The notes beneath the pieces were generated by a model. The model had not been told where the DNA came from and did no database searches. It was given only the letters and a program-made list of their open reading frames with translations. From Polyangia bacterium (lineage in GTDB: Bacteria; Myxococcota_A; Polyangia; Nannocystales; Nannocystaceae): a DNA stretch of 64,000 nt. The stretch covers positions 62,001 through 126,000 of the forward strand of contig JAUIFF010000003.1 in NCBI GenBank assembly GCA_030429545.1, in the 5' to 3' direction. Numbering within the stretch: position 1 is the stretch's first letter; every line of letters begins with the position of its first letter. Of this stretch, positions 17,120 through 25,819 are shown in pieces. The position numbers and the translations under genes were made by a program.

Positions 17120-17650
17120 ATGCGGGAACCCCAAGCACACGAAGTCGTCGCCGAAACGGTGAGTTGGGTTCGCAACTTTGTCGTCGGGCACGGGCTTTGC
17201 CCGTTTGCCGCGGCCCCGCTCGCTGCCGGTCAGGTACGGTTTGCGGTGAGCGAAGCCCGCGAGCCCAGCCAACTGCTCGCCGACCTCGATATCGAGCTCG
17301 ATAGATTATGCGCCTGCTCCCCCGATGTGCTCGACACAACCGTCTTGATCCACCCATGGCTGTTACACGGGTTTCCCGACTACCTCGAGTTTGTCGAGCG
17401 GGCGACGCAACACCTCGAAGCTCGGCAGCTGACAGGCGTGTTTCAGCTGGCGAGCTTTCACCCGGACTACTGCTTTGCCGACGCACCGGCGGACGACCCT
17501 GCGAACGCCAGCAATCGCTCGCCCTACCCCATGCTTCACATCCTGCGCGAGGCCAGTGTCACCCGAGCCGTCGACTGCCACCCAAACCCCGACACCATCT
17601 GGCGGCGCAACGTCGCCCACCTCCGGGCTCTCGCAGCAGGCCCAAAATAA
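17120..17650 (+). CDS. DUF1415 family protein
   Basis: 176 residues with the family hallmarks: WVRNFVVGHGLCPFA near the N-terminus, then QLASFHPDYCFADAPADD, then NRSPYPMLHILREASV. DUF1415 proteins are widespread small cytosolic proteins of unknown biochemical function. The conserved Cys, His and Asp residues suggest an enzyme. It converges with the lipoprotein methyltransferase, with only 16 bases between them and a TGTACATGTA palindrome at the junction. Confidence 0.85.
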   Translation: MREPQAHEVVAETVSWVRNFVVGHGLCPFAAAPLAAGQVRFAVSEAREPSQLLADLDIELDRLCACSPDVLDTTVLIHPWLLHGFPDYLEFVERATQHLEARQLTGVFQLASFHPDYCFADAPADDPANASNRSPYPMLHILREASVTRAVDCHPNPDTIWRRNVAHLRALAAGPK

Positions 17651-17666
17651 ATGACTGTACATGTAG

Positions 17667-18569
17667 TTAGGAGCCCACTGCCGTGTTCGGCTTGCGGAAC
17701 TTCAGCACAAACTTGTCGCTGAGCTGGCCATCTCCCTCGCCACGCCACGGCAGCGCATTAAAATCGCGGGTATCGGCTGGGTTGCGCAGGAACTCGGCGG
17801 ACTCAACAAACTCAAATCCCGCGGCCTCAACCTCGCTACGCAACACCGACTCCTCGATCCGGTGGAGGGTTTTAGACCCACTCACACCGGCCCCTGCAGC
17901 TGCCGAGTGGTCGATAACTACATACAACCCACCGGGCTTGAGCGCGGCAAATACGTCGCTGTTGTGGGCGGCGCGGTCGGTCTCCATCCACACAAAGTCG
18001 TGATAAAAAAGCACATTGATCACGCGGTCGAGGGAGCCGTGGAGCTCGTCTGGAAATGGGTCGCTAAACTCCCGATCGAGCCGCGTCGTTTGGGCCATGA
18101 CCGGTTTTTGCAAACGCTCGGTCCACGGTTTTTCGGCAAATTTCTCGAGCACAAAAGCCGGATTTTGCCCGTACACATGGCCGGTTTGCCCAACCGCGCG
18201 CGCCAGCAATTCTGTTGTATAGCCAAATCCAGCCCCGATATCGGCAACGCGCATGCCCTCATAAAGTTGCAAAAATGCTAGGGTCTGGGCTGGCTTTCTG
18301 CGCTCATCAGTCTTGCGGTCGTCGGCACTGCGGTCTGTGGCGTCAACGATTGCCTGGGCCTGCGCTAGCGACAGCTCCGCGACCTCGGTGCCAGACTTCG
18401 GGGCAGGTTGCTCGGCTGCTGGTGACTCAATTCCCGCAGGTTCGACGTTCGGTTTCGGCTCGTTGGCAGGTACCTGCGTGGGACCGTCACAAGCGATAGC
18501 CAGGCCAACGCTGGCGAACAAACTGAGAATTAATAGTCGCTGTTGCCGAACAACAAGATGTATGCACAT
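17667..18569 (-). CDS. lipoprotein-type class I SAM methyltransferase
   Basis: 300 residues. The first ~27 form a lipoprotein signal peptide (LLILSLFASVGLAIAC), followed by a ~40-residue Pro/Glu/Ala linker. The rest is a class I methyltransferase fold: SADDRKTDERRKPAQTL, motif I VADIGAGFGYTTELLA, an NVLFYHDFVW motif IV region and LKPGGLYVVIDH. Closely similar exported methyltransferase-like proteins are common in proteobacteria, although SAM is normally cytosolic. The ATG chosen lies inside the palindrome TGCACATGTGCA, a variant of the iterated motif described below. A further upstream start would place the signal peptide unusually deep. Substrate unknown. Confidence 0.75.
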   Translation of the reverse strand: MCIHLVVRQQRLLILSLFASVGLAIACDGPTQVPANEPKPNVEPAGIESPAAEQPAPKSGTEVAELSLAQAQAIVDATDRSADDRKTDERRKPAQTLAFLQLYEGMRVADIGAGFGYTTELLARAVGQTGHVYGQNPAFVLEKFAEKPWTERLQKPVMAQTTRLDREFSDPFPDELHGSLDRVINVLFYHDFVWMETDRAAHNSDVFAALKPGGLYVVIDHSAAAGAGVSGSKTLHRIEESVLRSEVEAAGFEFVESAEFLRNPADTRDFNALPWRGEGDGQLSDKFVLKFRKPNTAVGS

Positions 18570-18679
18570 GTGCACCGAGGTTAGCACACCCACCGCTACC
18601 CGCACAGTTTGCGCCTCAGATCTACCGCGGCAAACTCCGAATCAATTGACCTCGCTCCCCACACTCGCCTACGATCAAG

Positions 18680-19675
18680 GTGACTGCCAACTTGGATGTG
18701 CCGATGCTCGAGCGCCTACCGTTTTTCCGCCGCACGCTTCCCTACCAGATGTTCGACCGGCAACGGTTTGGGCTCGAGGCCAACAGCGCCAAGATCCTCG
18801 AACGGATCTATCACAAGGGACAGGCACTCGCGTGGGATGGGCAACAGTTGCTCGGCGACCTGGTCGAGCAACACGGTGTACCCGACCTCGACCGCGATCG
18901 GAAGCTCGCACTCGGGCGTCTGTTTGCGGTGATCATGTGGGGAGAGCTGGCAGCCTGGAAAGTCAGTGCTGCGCTCGCCGAGGAGCTCGACGCGTTCGAG
19001 GCCAAGATGGCAGCCACAAGCCAAGCGCACGACGAGGCCCGCCATTTTTATGTGATGCACGACTACCTCACCCTGCTCGATGCCATGCCAGATCGCCTCG
19101 ATCGCGGTGCCGAAACCCTGCTGTCCGAAGTCATCGGTGCCGACCATCTCGCCAAAAAGTTGTTGGGTATGCAACTAATGGTCGAGCCAATCGCCCTCAG
19201 CCTGTTTCACGTGGTCCGCCGCCTCAATATCGAGCCTGTACTGACAGGCCTGATGCCCTACTACGAGCGCGACGAAGCCCGACATGTCGCCCTCGGTATC
19301 AAATACCTGCCAGCCATGCTCAAAACCATGACAACGCGCGAGCGCATCGAGCTCTATGCGTTTCAGCTGCGTCTTGTCACCTGCGAGATGTGGAGTTCGT
19401 TTGGCATGATGCGCGATCTCAAGACCCTCGGCGTCGATCCGCGAATGATGGCCAATGTTGGACGGGCCAAGCAATTGTCCGCACTCGAGATGCTGCTGCG
19501 CGAGCTCAATGTCGATTCTGACCTGCCGCTGCAGGTGCTCGACCGCTACGGCTTGGCGCTACTCGAGGCGACCATCCCCGAGGGCGGACCGCTGCGCCAA
19601 CGCCTGCGTAGGGTGGCGCAGGTTGCCCTACGTGGCGCGACGGTGACCGAAGCCGGGATCGAGTTTACCCACTAG
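18680..19675 (+). CDS. ferritin-like diiron protein (AurF/R2-type)
   Basis: 331 residues, all helical. The metal ligands can be read as two E...ExxH sets: Glu89 with EARH (119-122) and Glu169 with EARH (199-202). This is the carboxylate-bridged diiron pattern of the ferritin-like superfamily (ribonucleotide reductase R2, AurF-type N-oxygenases, fatty acid desaturase-like proteins). The enzyme may activate O2, with the substrate unknown. GTG start. It is followed at 172 bases by the Rieske-glutamate-synthase gene on the same strand, so it may act in the same pathway. Confidence 0.75.
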   Translation: MTANLDVPMLERLPFFRRTLPYQMFDRQRFGLEANSAKILERIYHKGQALAWDGQQLLGDLVEQHGVPDLDRDRKLALGRLFAVIMWGELAAWKVSAALAEELDAFEAKMAATSQAHDEARHFYVMHDYLTLLDAMPDRLDRGAETLLSEVIGADHLAKKLLGMQLMVEPIALSLFHVVRRLNIEPVLTGLMPYYERDEARHVALGIKYLPAMLKTMTTRERIELYAFQLRLVTCEMWSSFGMMRDLKTLGVDPRMMANVGRAKQLSALEMLLRELNVDSDLPLQVLDRYGLALLEATIPEGGPLRQRLRRVAQVALRGATVTEAGIEFTH

Positions 19676-19847
19676 CGGTGTGTTCATCCTACGCAAACGG
19701 CCGCTGTCTGCCGCGATCGATCGTTGTATAGGCTGATACCGCCCGACGCGTGCGTCCTCGCGAAACCCCGTTACGACTTTTCTCCAGCGCCAGCGTCCCG
19801 TACCGTAGGTGGGCCGCGCAACCCCAGTGTGCGGCGAGGAGATTGCC

Positions 19848-21491
19848 ATGACGCTGGTACAAGTTCGTACCGATCACCGGGTAAAGGTCGCGACCTTTAG
19901 CGAGCTTCAAGATCGCCAACCCACCCATGCGCTCGTCGAAGAAATTGACCTCGTTGTGGTCCGCTACGACGACAACGTTTCAGTCCTGTACGGGCGATGT
20001 GCCCACCGCCGAGCCCTGATGTCCGATGGCCACGTCGACGGCCTCAACCTGATTTGTGGCGTTCATATGTGGGACTACCGGCTCGATACCGGTGTCAGCG
20101 AGTACAACAATCACGAAGCCCTGCACAAGTTTACCGCCGAGATCGACGAGGCGACCGACGCCGTCTACATCGACCTTCGCGAAGTACATGCATTTGCACA
20201 AAAACATCCGCAGGAGTTTAAGCGCGATCAGTACCTCGGCACCTACGCCGACATTCACGGAACCCCCGACGAAGAAAAAAACGGCTACATCCAGTCGCTC
20301 GCCCGCGATGGCCTCACCAAGGTTGGACACCACGGCCATGCCTCGGCCATGGGGATCGCCCGTCGCAACCTCCCGAGTTGGGACACCCTGCAACTGGTCA
20401 CCGCCCAGCTCGCAACCAAGCCCCTACTCGACGATGCCCCGGTTGGCACCGATGTCGTGATTGGCCCCTCGGCCAAAAAACCCCTCACCCTCAAAATCCC
20501 GGTTTTCGTCAGTGATATGAGCTTTGGCGCCCTCAGTGCCGAAGCCAAGACTGCGCTGGCCATCGGAGCCGAACGGGCGGGCACCGGCATCTGCTCGGGC
20601 GAAGGCGGCATGCTGCCCGCGGAGCAACAGGCAAACTCACGCTACTTCTACGAACTTGCATCTGCAAAGTTTGGCTGGGGCCTCGACCGTGTCGCCAAGT
20701 GCCAAGCTTTTCACTTTAAGGGCGGCCAAGGGGCCAAAACAGGCACTGGCGGGCACCTGCCCGGGGCCAAGGTGACGGGGCAAATCGCCGAGGTTCGCGG
20801 ACTGACCCCAGGGACACCAGCGATCAGTCCGGCGACCTTTGCCGAACTCCACACCCCGGCCGACTACCGCAAAATTGCCGACGAGGTCCGCGAAGTCACC
20901 GGTGGTATCCCCATCGGCTTTAAACTCTCCGCCCAGCACATCGAGGCCGATATCGACTTCGCCCTGGCGATCGGGGTCGAGTACATCATTTTGGACGGTC
21001 GGGGTGGCGGCACCGGGGCGGCACCCAACATCTTCAAACACAACATTTCGGTGCCGACGATTCCGGCCCTGGCCCGCGCGCGTAAACATCTCGACGCCCG
21101 CCGTCGCGGCGATGTCACGTTGGTGATCACCGGCGGTTTGCGGACCGAGTCTGACTTTGTCAAGGCGCTTGCACTCGGGGCCGATGCCGTTGCAATTGCA
21201 AACTCCGCGATGCAGGCGATCGGTTGTGTGGCAATGCGAGCCTGTCACACCAACAACTGCCCGGTTGGGATCGCCACGCAAAAACCCCATTTGCGCAAAC
21301 GCCTTGAAATCGAGCGCTCGGCCACCCAGCTGTACAACTACCTTCATGCCACCACCGAGCTCATGCAGGTGTTGGCACGCGCCTGTGGCCATCGCCATCT
21401 CAACCAGTTTCAGGTTTCAGACCTCACCACCTACGACCGCGACATGGCCTATCTTGCGGGGGTGGCCTACGGTGGGGTCACGCCGCTTTAG
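19848..21491 (+). CDS. Rieske domain-glutamate synthase-like FMN protein fusion
   Basis: 547 residues. The N-terminal ~110 residues are a Rieske [2Fe-2S] domain with C51-A-H53 and C70-G-V-H73. The rest is the FMN/[3Fe-4S] synthase domain of glutamate synthase: FVSDMSFGALS, GEGGM, FKGGQGAKTGTGGHLPG, LDGRGGGTGAAP and the cluster loop CHTNNCPVGIATQ. The amidotransferase domain of true GltB is absent, as in stand-alone GltS-like proteins, so the ammonia or amine donor and the acceptor are open. ATG start with GAGGAG 7-12 nt upstream. It precedes a second Rieske fusion by 32 bases, so the two are surely co-transcribed. Confidence 0.88.
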   Translation: MTLVQVRTDHRVKVATFSELQDRQPTHALVEEIDLVVVRYDDNVSVLYGRCAHRRALMSDGHVDGLNLICGVHMWDYRLDTGVSEYNNHEALHKFTAEIDEATDAVYIDLREVHAFAQKHPQEFKRDQYLGTYADIHGTPDEEKNGYIQSLARDGLTKVGHHGHASAMGIARRNLPSWDTLQLVTAQLATKPLLDDAPVGTDVVIGPSAKKPLTLKIPVFVSDMSFGALSAEAKTALAIGAERAGTGICSGEGGMLPAEQQANSRYFYELASAKFGWGLDRVAKCQAFHFKGGQGAKTGTGGHLPGAKVTGQIAEVRGLTPGTPAISPATFAELHTPADYRKIADEVREVTGGIPIGFKLSAQHIEADIDFALAIGVEYIILDGRGGGTGAAPNIFKHNISVPTIPALARARKHLDARRRGDVTLVITGGLRTESDFVKALALGADAVAIANSAMQAIGCVAMRACHTNNCPVGIATQKPHLRKRLEIERSATQLYNYLHATTELMQVLARACGHRHLNQFQVSDLTTYDRDMAYLAGVAYGGVTPL

Positions 21492-21523
21492 TCAAAAACT
21501 TGTAGACACATCTAGAGGACGCC

Positions 21524-23536
21524 ATGACAACCGACGACAAAAAACCCACTCCCTCGGTCACCGAAAACGGCAAGGTACATCTGCGCTGGTACCGGGTGGC
21601 CAGCCCCGAAGACCTCCCCGAGGGTCGGGTGAAAACCGTGAGTTGTGGCGAGACCTCCGTATGTCTCACCCATCACGACGGACAGTTTGCCGCGCTCGAC
21701 AACCACTGCCCACACCAGCGTGGCCCCCTGGGCGAGGGCTCGATCGAAAACGGCTGGCTACGTTGCCCGTGGCACGGTTGGGACTTTCACCCGCTCACCG
21801 GTAAACCGCCAGGAGGGTTTGACGACGGGGTCGAGACCTACGCCATCGAACAGCGCGAAGACGGCATCTATGTCGGCATTGAGGAGGCAATCCCCCATGT
21901 CCGCAACATCTCCGACCTCATGACCGACACCATGGTCAACTGGGGTGTGAAGTGGGTGTTTGGCATGGTCGGGCATTCCAACCTCGGCCTCGCCGACGCA
22001 CTTCGCCGGCAGGAACAAAACAATCGTTTGACATACATCGGTGTCCGCCACGAAGGCGCTGCCGCGTTTGCGATTTCGGCCTACGGCAAACTCACCGGGC
22101 GCCCGGCGGCGGCCCTGACCATCGCAGGGCCCGGAGCCACCAACCTCCTCACCGGGCTGTGGGATGCCAATGTCGACCGAGCCCCAGCGCTTGCGCTTAC
22201 AGGGCAGGTTCAAACCCAGGTACTCGGCCCGGGAGCATTTCAAGAGGTCGACTTGCAGGCCGCATTTGGCAAGGTCGCGCAGTGGAGTCAATCTGTCTTA
22301 ACGACCAGCAAACACGCCGAGTTGATGAACCTCGCCTGCAAATCGGCCATTTTAAACCGCGGCGTTTCCCACCTGATTTTTCCCGACGAGGTCACCGAGA
22401 TCCCGGTGGCAGCCGATGCCAAGCCAGGGGGCCCGCAAGGCCGCCTCACACCGCAAACCATCGCCCCGCCGGGCGAAACACTCGCCGAAGCCGTGCAAAA
22501 ACTACGTGCGGCCAAACGCCCGGTGATCATCGTCGGTCATGGGGCGCGCTTCAACATGCCGGCGATTGTCAAACTCGCCGAACGCCTCAACTGCCCGGTG
22601 CTCACCACCTTCAAGGCCAAGGGGCAAATTGCCGACAGCCACCCGCTGGGGTGCGGTGTACTCGGCCGCAGCGGCACCCCGATCGCCAGCTGGTTTATGA
22701 ACGAATCGGACCTCCTCGTGGTGTTTGGGGCCAGCTTCTCGAATCACACCGGTATCTCGGCGAAGGTCCCGATCATCCAGGTTGACTTTGACGCCATGGC
22801 ACTTGGCAAATTCCACCCGGTAACCGTGCCCGTATGGGGTGAGATCGGCGTCACAGTTTCGTTGTTTATGCAACATCTTGGCGAGGGTGAGCTCGCAGCT
22901 ACAGACCAGCGCGACGAAATTAAACAACGCTGGCAAATCTGGCTCGACGAAAAGCGCAGCCGCCTACCCGACGACCGCGGCCGTGGACTCAACTCGGCGA
23001 CCATCTTTGAGGCCATGACGCGGCTTGTCCCAGACGATGCGATCATCGCCGTCGATGTCGGCAACAACACCTACTCCTTTGGCCGCTACTTCGAGTGCGA
23101 GCGCCAATCCGTATTGATGTCGGGGTACCTCGGTTCGATTGGATTTTCCCTGCCCGCGGCCATCGGCGCGTGGGCAGCCACCCAGGAACAGGACCCGCGG
23201 TTTGCCGGGCGCAAGGTCGTGTCGGTTTCGGGCGACGGCGGATTTGGCCAGTACATGGCCGAGCTGACAACCGCAGTCAAATACAACATGAACATTACCC
23301 ATGTGCTGCTCAACAACTCCGAACTTGGGAAGATCAGCAAGGAGCAACGTGCCGGTAATTGGGAGGTCTGGCAGACCTCGCTCAAAAACCCCAACTTCGC
23401 CGAGTTTGCCACGGCCTGTGGTGCACTGGGGATCCGCGTGACAACTCGTGAGCAACTCGATGCAGCACTCGAGCGGGCCCTCGCCCATCCCGGCCCGGCC
23501 TTGGTTGAGATCATTTCCGACGTCGAGCTCGTCTAG
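21524..23536 (+). CDS. Rieske domain-ThDP enzyme (acetolactate synthase-like) fusion
   Basis: 670 residues. Residues ~20-115 are a Rieske domain (C62-P-H64, C81-P-W-H84). The remainder has the three domains of ThDP-dependent acetolactate synthase/POX-type enzymes: RHEGAAAFAISAYG with the catalytic Glu, the GPGATNLLTGLWDA segment, and the ThDP/Mg2+ motif GDGGFGQYMAELTTA ending LLNNSELGK (~570-600). The product could be a decarboxylase or carboligase on a 2-oxo acid. A Rieske cluster on such an enzyme suggests an oxidative reaction with electron export. Gene spacing shows it works with the preceding Rieske-glutamate-synthase fusion. Confidence 0.88.
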   Translation: MTTDDKKPTPSVTENGKVHLRWYRVASPEDLPEGRVKTVSCGETSVCLTHHDGQFAALDNHCPHQRGPLGEGSIENGWLRCPWHGWDFHPLTGKPPGGFDDGVETYAIEQREDGIYVGIEEAIPHVRNISDLMTDTMVNWGVKWVFGMVGHSNLGLADALRRQEQNNRLTYIGVRHEGAAAFAISAYGKLTGRPAAALTIAGPGATNLLTGLWDANVDRAPALALTGQVQTQVLGPGAFQEVDLQAAFGKVAQWSQSVLTTSKHAELMNLACKSAILNRGVSHLIFPDEVTEIPVAADAKPGGPQGRLTPQTIAPPGETLAEAVQKLRAAKRPVIIVGHGARFNMPAIVKLAERLNCPVLTTFKAKGQIADSHPLGCGVLGRSGTPIASWFMNESDLLVVFGASFSNHTGISAKVPIIQVDFDAMALGKFHPVTVPVWGEIGVTVSLFMQHLGEGELAATDQRDEIKQRWQIWLDEKRSRLPDDRGRGLNSATIFEAMTRLVPDDAIIAVDVGNNTYSFGRYFECERQSVLMSGYLGSIGFSLPAAIGAWAATQEQDPRFAGRKVVSVSGDGGFGQYMAELTTAVKYNMNITHVLLNNSELGKISKEQRAGNWEVWQTSLKNPNFAEFATACGALGIRVTTREQLDAALERALAHPGPALVEIISDVELV

Positions 23537-23868
23537 GTGGCCTGCCCAAAAGCCAATGTATATTCATACAAACCACGAAGGCCGCAACCTAGATGTACCA
23601 TCAACATCTTTGTACGCCCTGCGCATCGGCTACAGTGCACGACATCACGCTCGCTGCAAAACCGCGCACTTCGCAAACCGCGCGAGCTAGTACTGGCCGA
23701 TCTTTGCGCCCGAGGGAACAACTTCCTATGCCGGTGTGTCATGAATCAGGGTCGGCGAAACAAACCATCTAGGACACCGGCGCGTTCGACCTCTGACCAC
23801 TCACACCCACGTAGGTGGCCCCGCGGCGTGACCGGGGCTAACCTCGTGTATCCTCAGCAAGCATCCGT
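23537..23868. other. intergenic region upstream of the moxR operon
   Basis: No gene that I can support. Near the ThDP-gene stop there is a TGTATATTCATACA near-palindrome, related to the iterated motif of this window. A weak hairpin (GCCCCG / CGGGGC) lies at 23818-23838. The promoter of the MoxR operon must be here, but I cannot place a convincing -35/-10. Confidence 0.5.
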
Positions 23869-24861
23869 ATGACGACCTCCCAGATTCAGGCCGAACTCAA
23901 CGCTCTCCACCAACATCTCGACGCGCTCGTCAGCGAGATTCACCAGGTGATTGTCGGCCAAGATGCAATCATCCGCGGGGTAATGACCTGCCTGCTCGCC
24001 GGCGGTCACGGACTGTTAGAGGGCGTTCCCGGGCTGGGTAAAACGCTGCTGATCCGTACACTCGCCAGTGCCGTCGACCTCTCGTTTGCCCGGGTTCAGT
24101 TCACCCCCGACCTCATGCCCGCCGACATTGTTGGGACCTCGGTGCTCGTCGATGTCCCCGGTGGTGGGCGTCAACTCGAGTACCAACCAGGTCCTATTTT
24201 TAGCCATATCGTGCTCGCCGACGAGGTCAACCGCGCGACCCCCAAAACCCAGTCGGCACTGCTCGAGGCGATGGCCGAGGCCCAGGTGACGGCCGCCGGA
24301 AAAACCCGCCCCCTGCCCGACCCATTTCTTGTATTAGCAACGCAAAACCCACTCGAGATGGAGGGCACCTACCCCCTGCCCGAGGCACAGCTCGACCGGT
24401 TTATGCTCAAAATCAACGTCGAGTTCCCCGGCGAAGATGACCTCATGACCATCTTAGACCGAACGACTGGCGGACAAAAACAACAGGCGCGCCCGGTGCT
24501 CGACGGCAACAAGATCCTGTCGATGCGTCAACTTATCCGCTCGCTGCCAGTCACCGAATCACTCACCCGCTACGTGGTTCGCGTGTTGCGGGCAACCCAT
24601 CCAAACGACCGCAATGCGCCCGAGCTCGTCAAACGCTACGTCCGTTTTGGTGGCAGCCCACGCGGAGCCCAGTCGATTTTGCTGGCCGCTCGCGTCAACT
24701 GTGTGCTCGAACGCCGCAGGTCGCCCGCAGTCGACGATGTGCGGGCGATTGCCCATGCCGCCCTGCGTCACCGCGTCATCCTCAACTTTGAGGGCGAGGC
24801 CGAAGGCGTTCGCATCGACGATGTCTTAGACCAAATTCTCGCCACGGTTCCCACCGACTAA
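23869..24861 (+). CDS. MoxR-type AAA+ ATPase
   Basis: 330 residues. Walker A GVPGLGKT (~52-59), Walker B HIVLADEVNRA, sensor 1 LATQNPLEMEGTYPLPEAQLDR region, and the C-terminal lid with RFGGSPRGAQSI, all standard for MoxR. MoxR ATPases act as chaperones that mature or insert metal or cofactors into partner complexes, together with VWA-domain proteins. It is the first gene of a four-gene operon (10-base gap to the next), which is the classical MoxR-DUF58-VWA context. Confidence 0.93.
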   Translation: MTTSQIQAELNALHQHLDALVSEIHQVIVGQDAIIRGVMTCLLAGGHGLLEGVPGLGKTLLIRTLASAVDLSFARVQFTPDLMPADIVGTSVLVDVPGGGRQLEYQPGPIFSHIVLADEVNRATPKTQSALLEAMAEAQVTAAGKTRPLPDPFLVLATQNPLEMEGTYPLPEAQLDRFMLKINVEFPGEDDLMTILDRTTGGQKQQARPVLDGNKILSMRQLIRSLPVTESLTRYVVRVLRATHPNDRNAPELVKRYVRFGGSPRGAQSILLAARVNCVLERRRSPAVDDVRAIAHAALRHRVILNFEGEAEGVRIDDVLDQILATVPTD

Positions 24862-24871
24862 GTTCCCGGCA

Positions 24872-25819
24872 ATGGGCCTGCGCACGCGACTTTTTGGCAA
24901 TAAACAACCTGACCGCGACAGCGGACAGGACAGTGAAAACCTGTTCGATGAGGCATTTTTAAAACAACTCGAACTGTTGCAGGTTATCGCCCGCAGGTTG
25001 TTTCGCGGCCGCAACCGAGCCGAGCGAAAAACCCGAAAAGTCGGCAGTGGCCTCGAGTTTGCCGACCACCGCGAATACTCCCCCGGCGACGATATCCGCA
25101 ACCTCGACTGGAATGTGTTGATGCGGCTCGAGCAGACACTCGTGCGGCTGTTTGAGGAGGACGAGGATCTGCCGATCCGCGTGGTAGTCGACGTCAGCGA
25201 CTCGATGCAGACACGCAGTGGTGACAAACTCCGCCAGGCCCAAAAAATCGCCGCGGCCCTCGCCTATGTCGGCCTCAGCAACCTCGATCGCGTCGGACTC
25301 GTGTGTATGTCGGGCAAGGTCCACGCAACCCTTCCGGCTGTGCGCGGCAAGGGGCGTATCTTTCGGATCTTCGAGTTTCTCAAGTCCGCCCCGCGAGGTG
25401 GCCCAACGGACATCCGCTCGGCCTGTAAGCGCATCGCCGCGGAGGCCGGCCAACCAGGCCTGACGATCGTACTCAGCGACTTTTATGACATGGAGGGGGC
25501 GTTTGATGGCCTCAACCTCCTGCGGTTTCGCAAACACGAACCTGTCGCCATCCAAGTGCTCGACCCAGTCGAGGCCGACCCAACCGCCAGCGGACTGCGG
25601 GGCGATGTCAAAATCGTCGACTGCGAAGGTGGAGACGGCCTCGATGTCACGCTCAGTGCAGCCACACTCAAGGCCTACACAGAAGCTCACAAACGCTTTT
25701 GTGCCCACCTCGAGGCCAGCTGCCGCTCGCGCGGAATCCCCTACTTCCGTGCAGATACAACCACACCGTTTGACGACCTTGTCCTGCGGATGTTTCGCCT
25801 GGGAGGCATCCTTCGGTGA
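24872..25819 (+). CDS. DUF58/VWA domain protein
   Basis: 315 residues. The DUF58 signature is GSGLEFADHREYSPGDD followed by IRNLDWNV, leading into a von Willebrand A-like domain with the MIDAS motif DVSDSMQ. There is no membrane segment, so it is cytosolic. Proteins of this type pair with MoxR ATPases. Its stop overlaps the GTG start of the next gene by four bases, indicating translational coupling. Confidence 0.9.
   Translation: MGLRTRLFGNKQPDRDSGQDSENLFDEAFLKQLELLQVIARRLFRGRNRAERKTRKVGSGLEFADHREYSPGDDIRNLDWNVLMRLEQTLVRLFEEDEDLPIRVVVDVSDSMQTRSGDKLRQAQKIAAALAYVGLSNLDRVGLVCMSGKVHATLPAVRGKGRIFRIFEFLKSAPRGGPTDIRSACKRIAAEAGQPGLTIVLSDFYDMEGAFDGLNLLRFRKHEPVAIQVLDPVEADPTASGLRGDVKIVDCEGGDGLDVTLSAATLKAYTEAHKRFCAHLEASCRSRGIPYFRADTTTPFDDLVLRMFRLGGILR

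Noticed and set aside
18313..19521. 402-codon plus-strand frame
   Set aside because: Overlaps the diiron protein in another frame. The diiron frame has clear metal motifs, this one has none.
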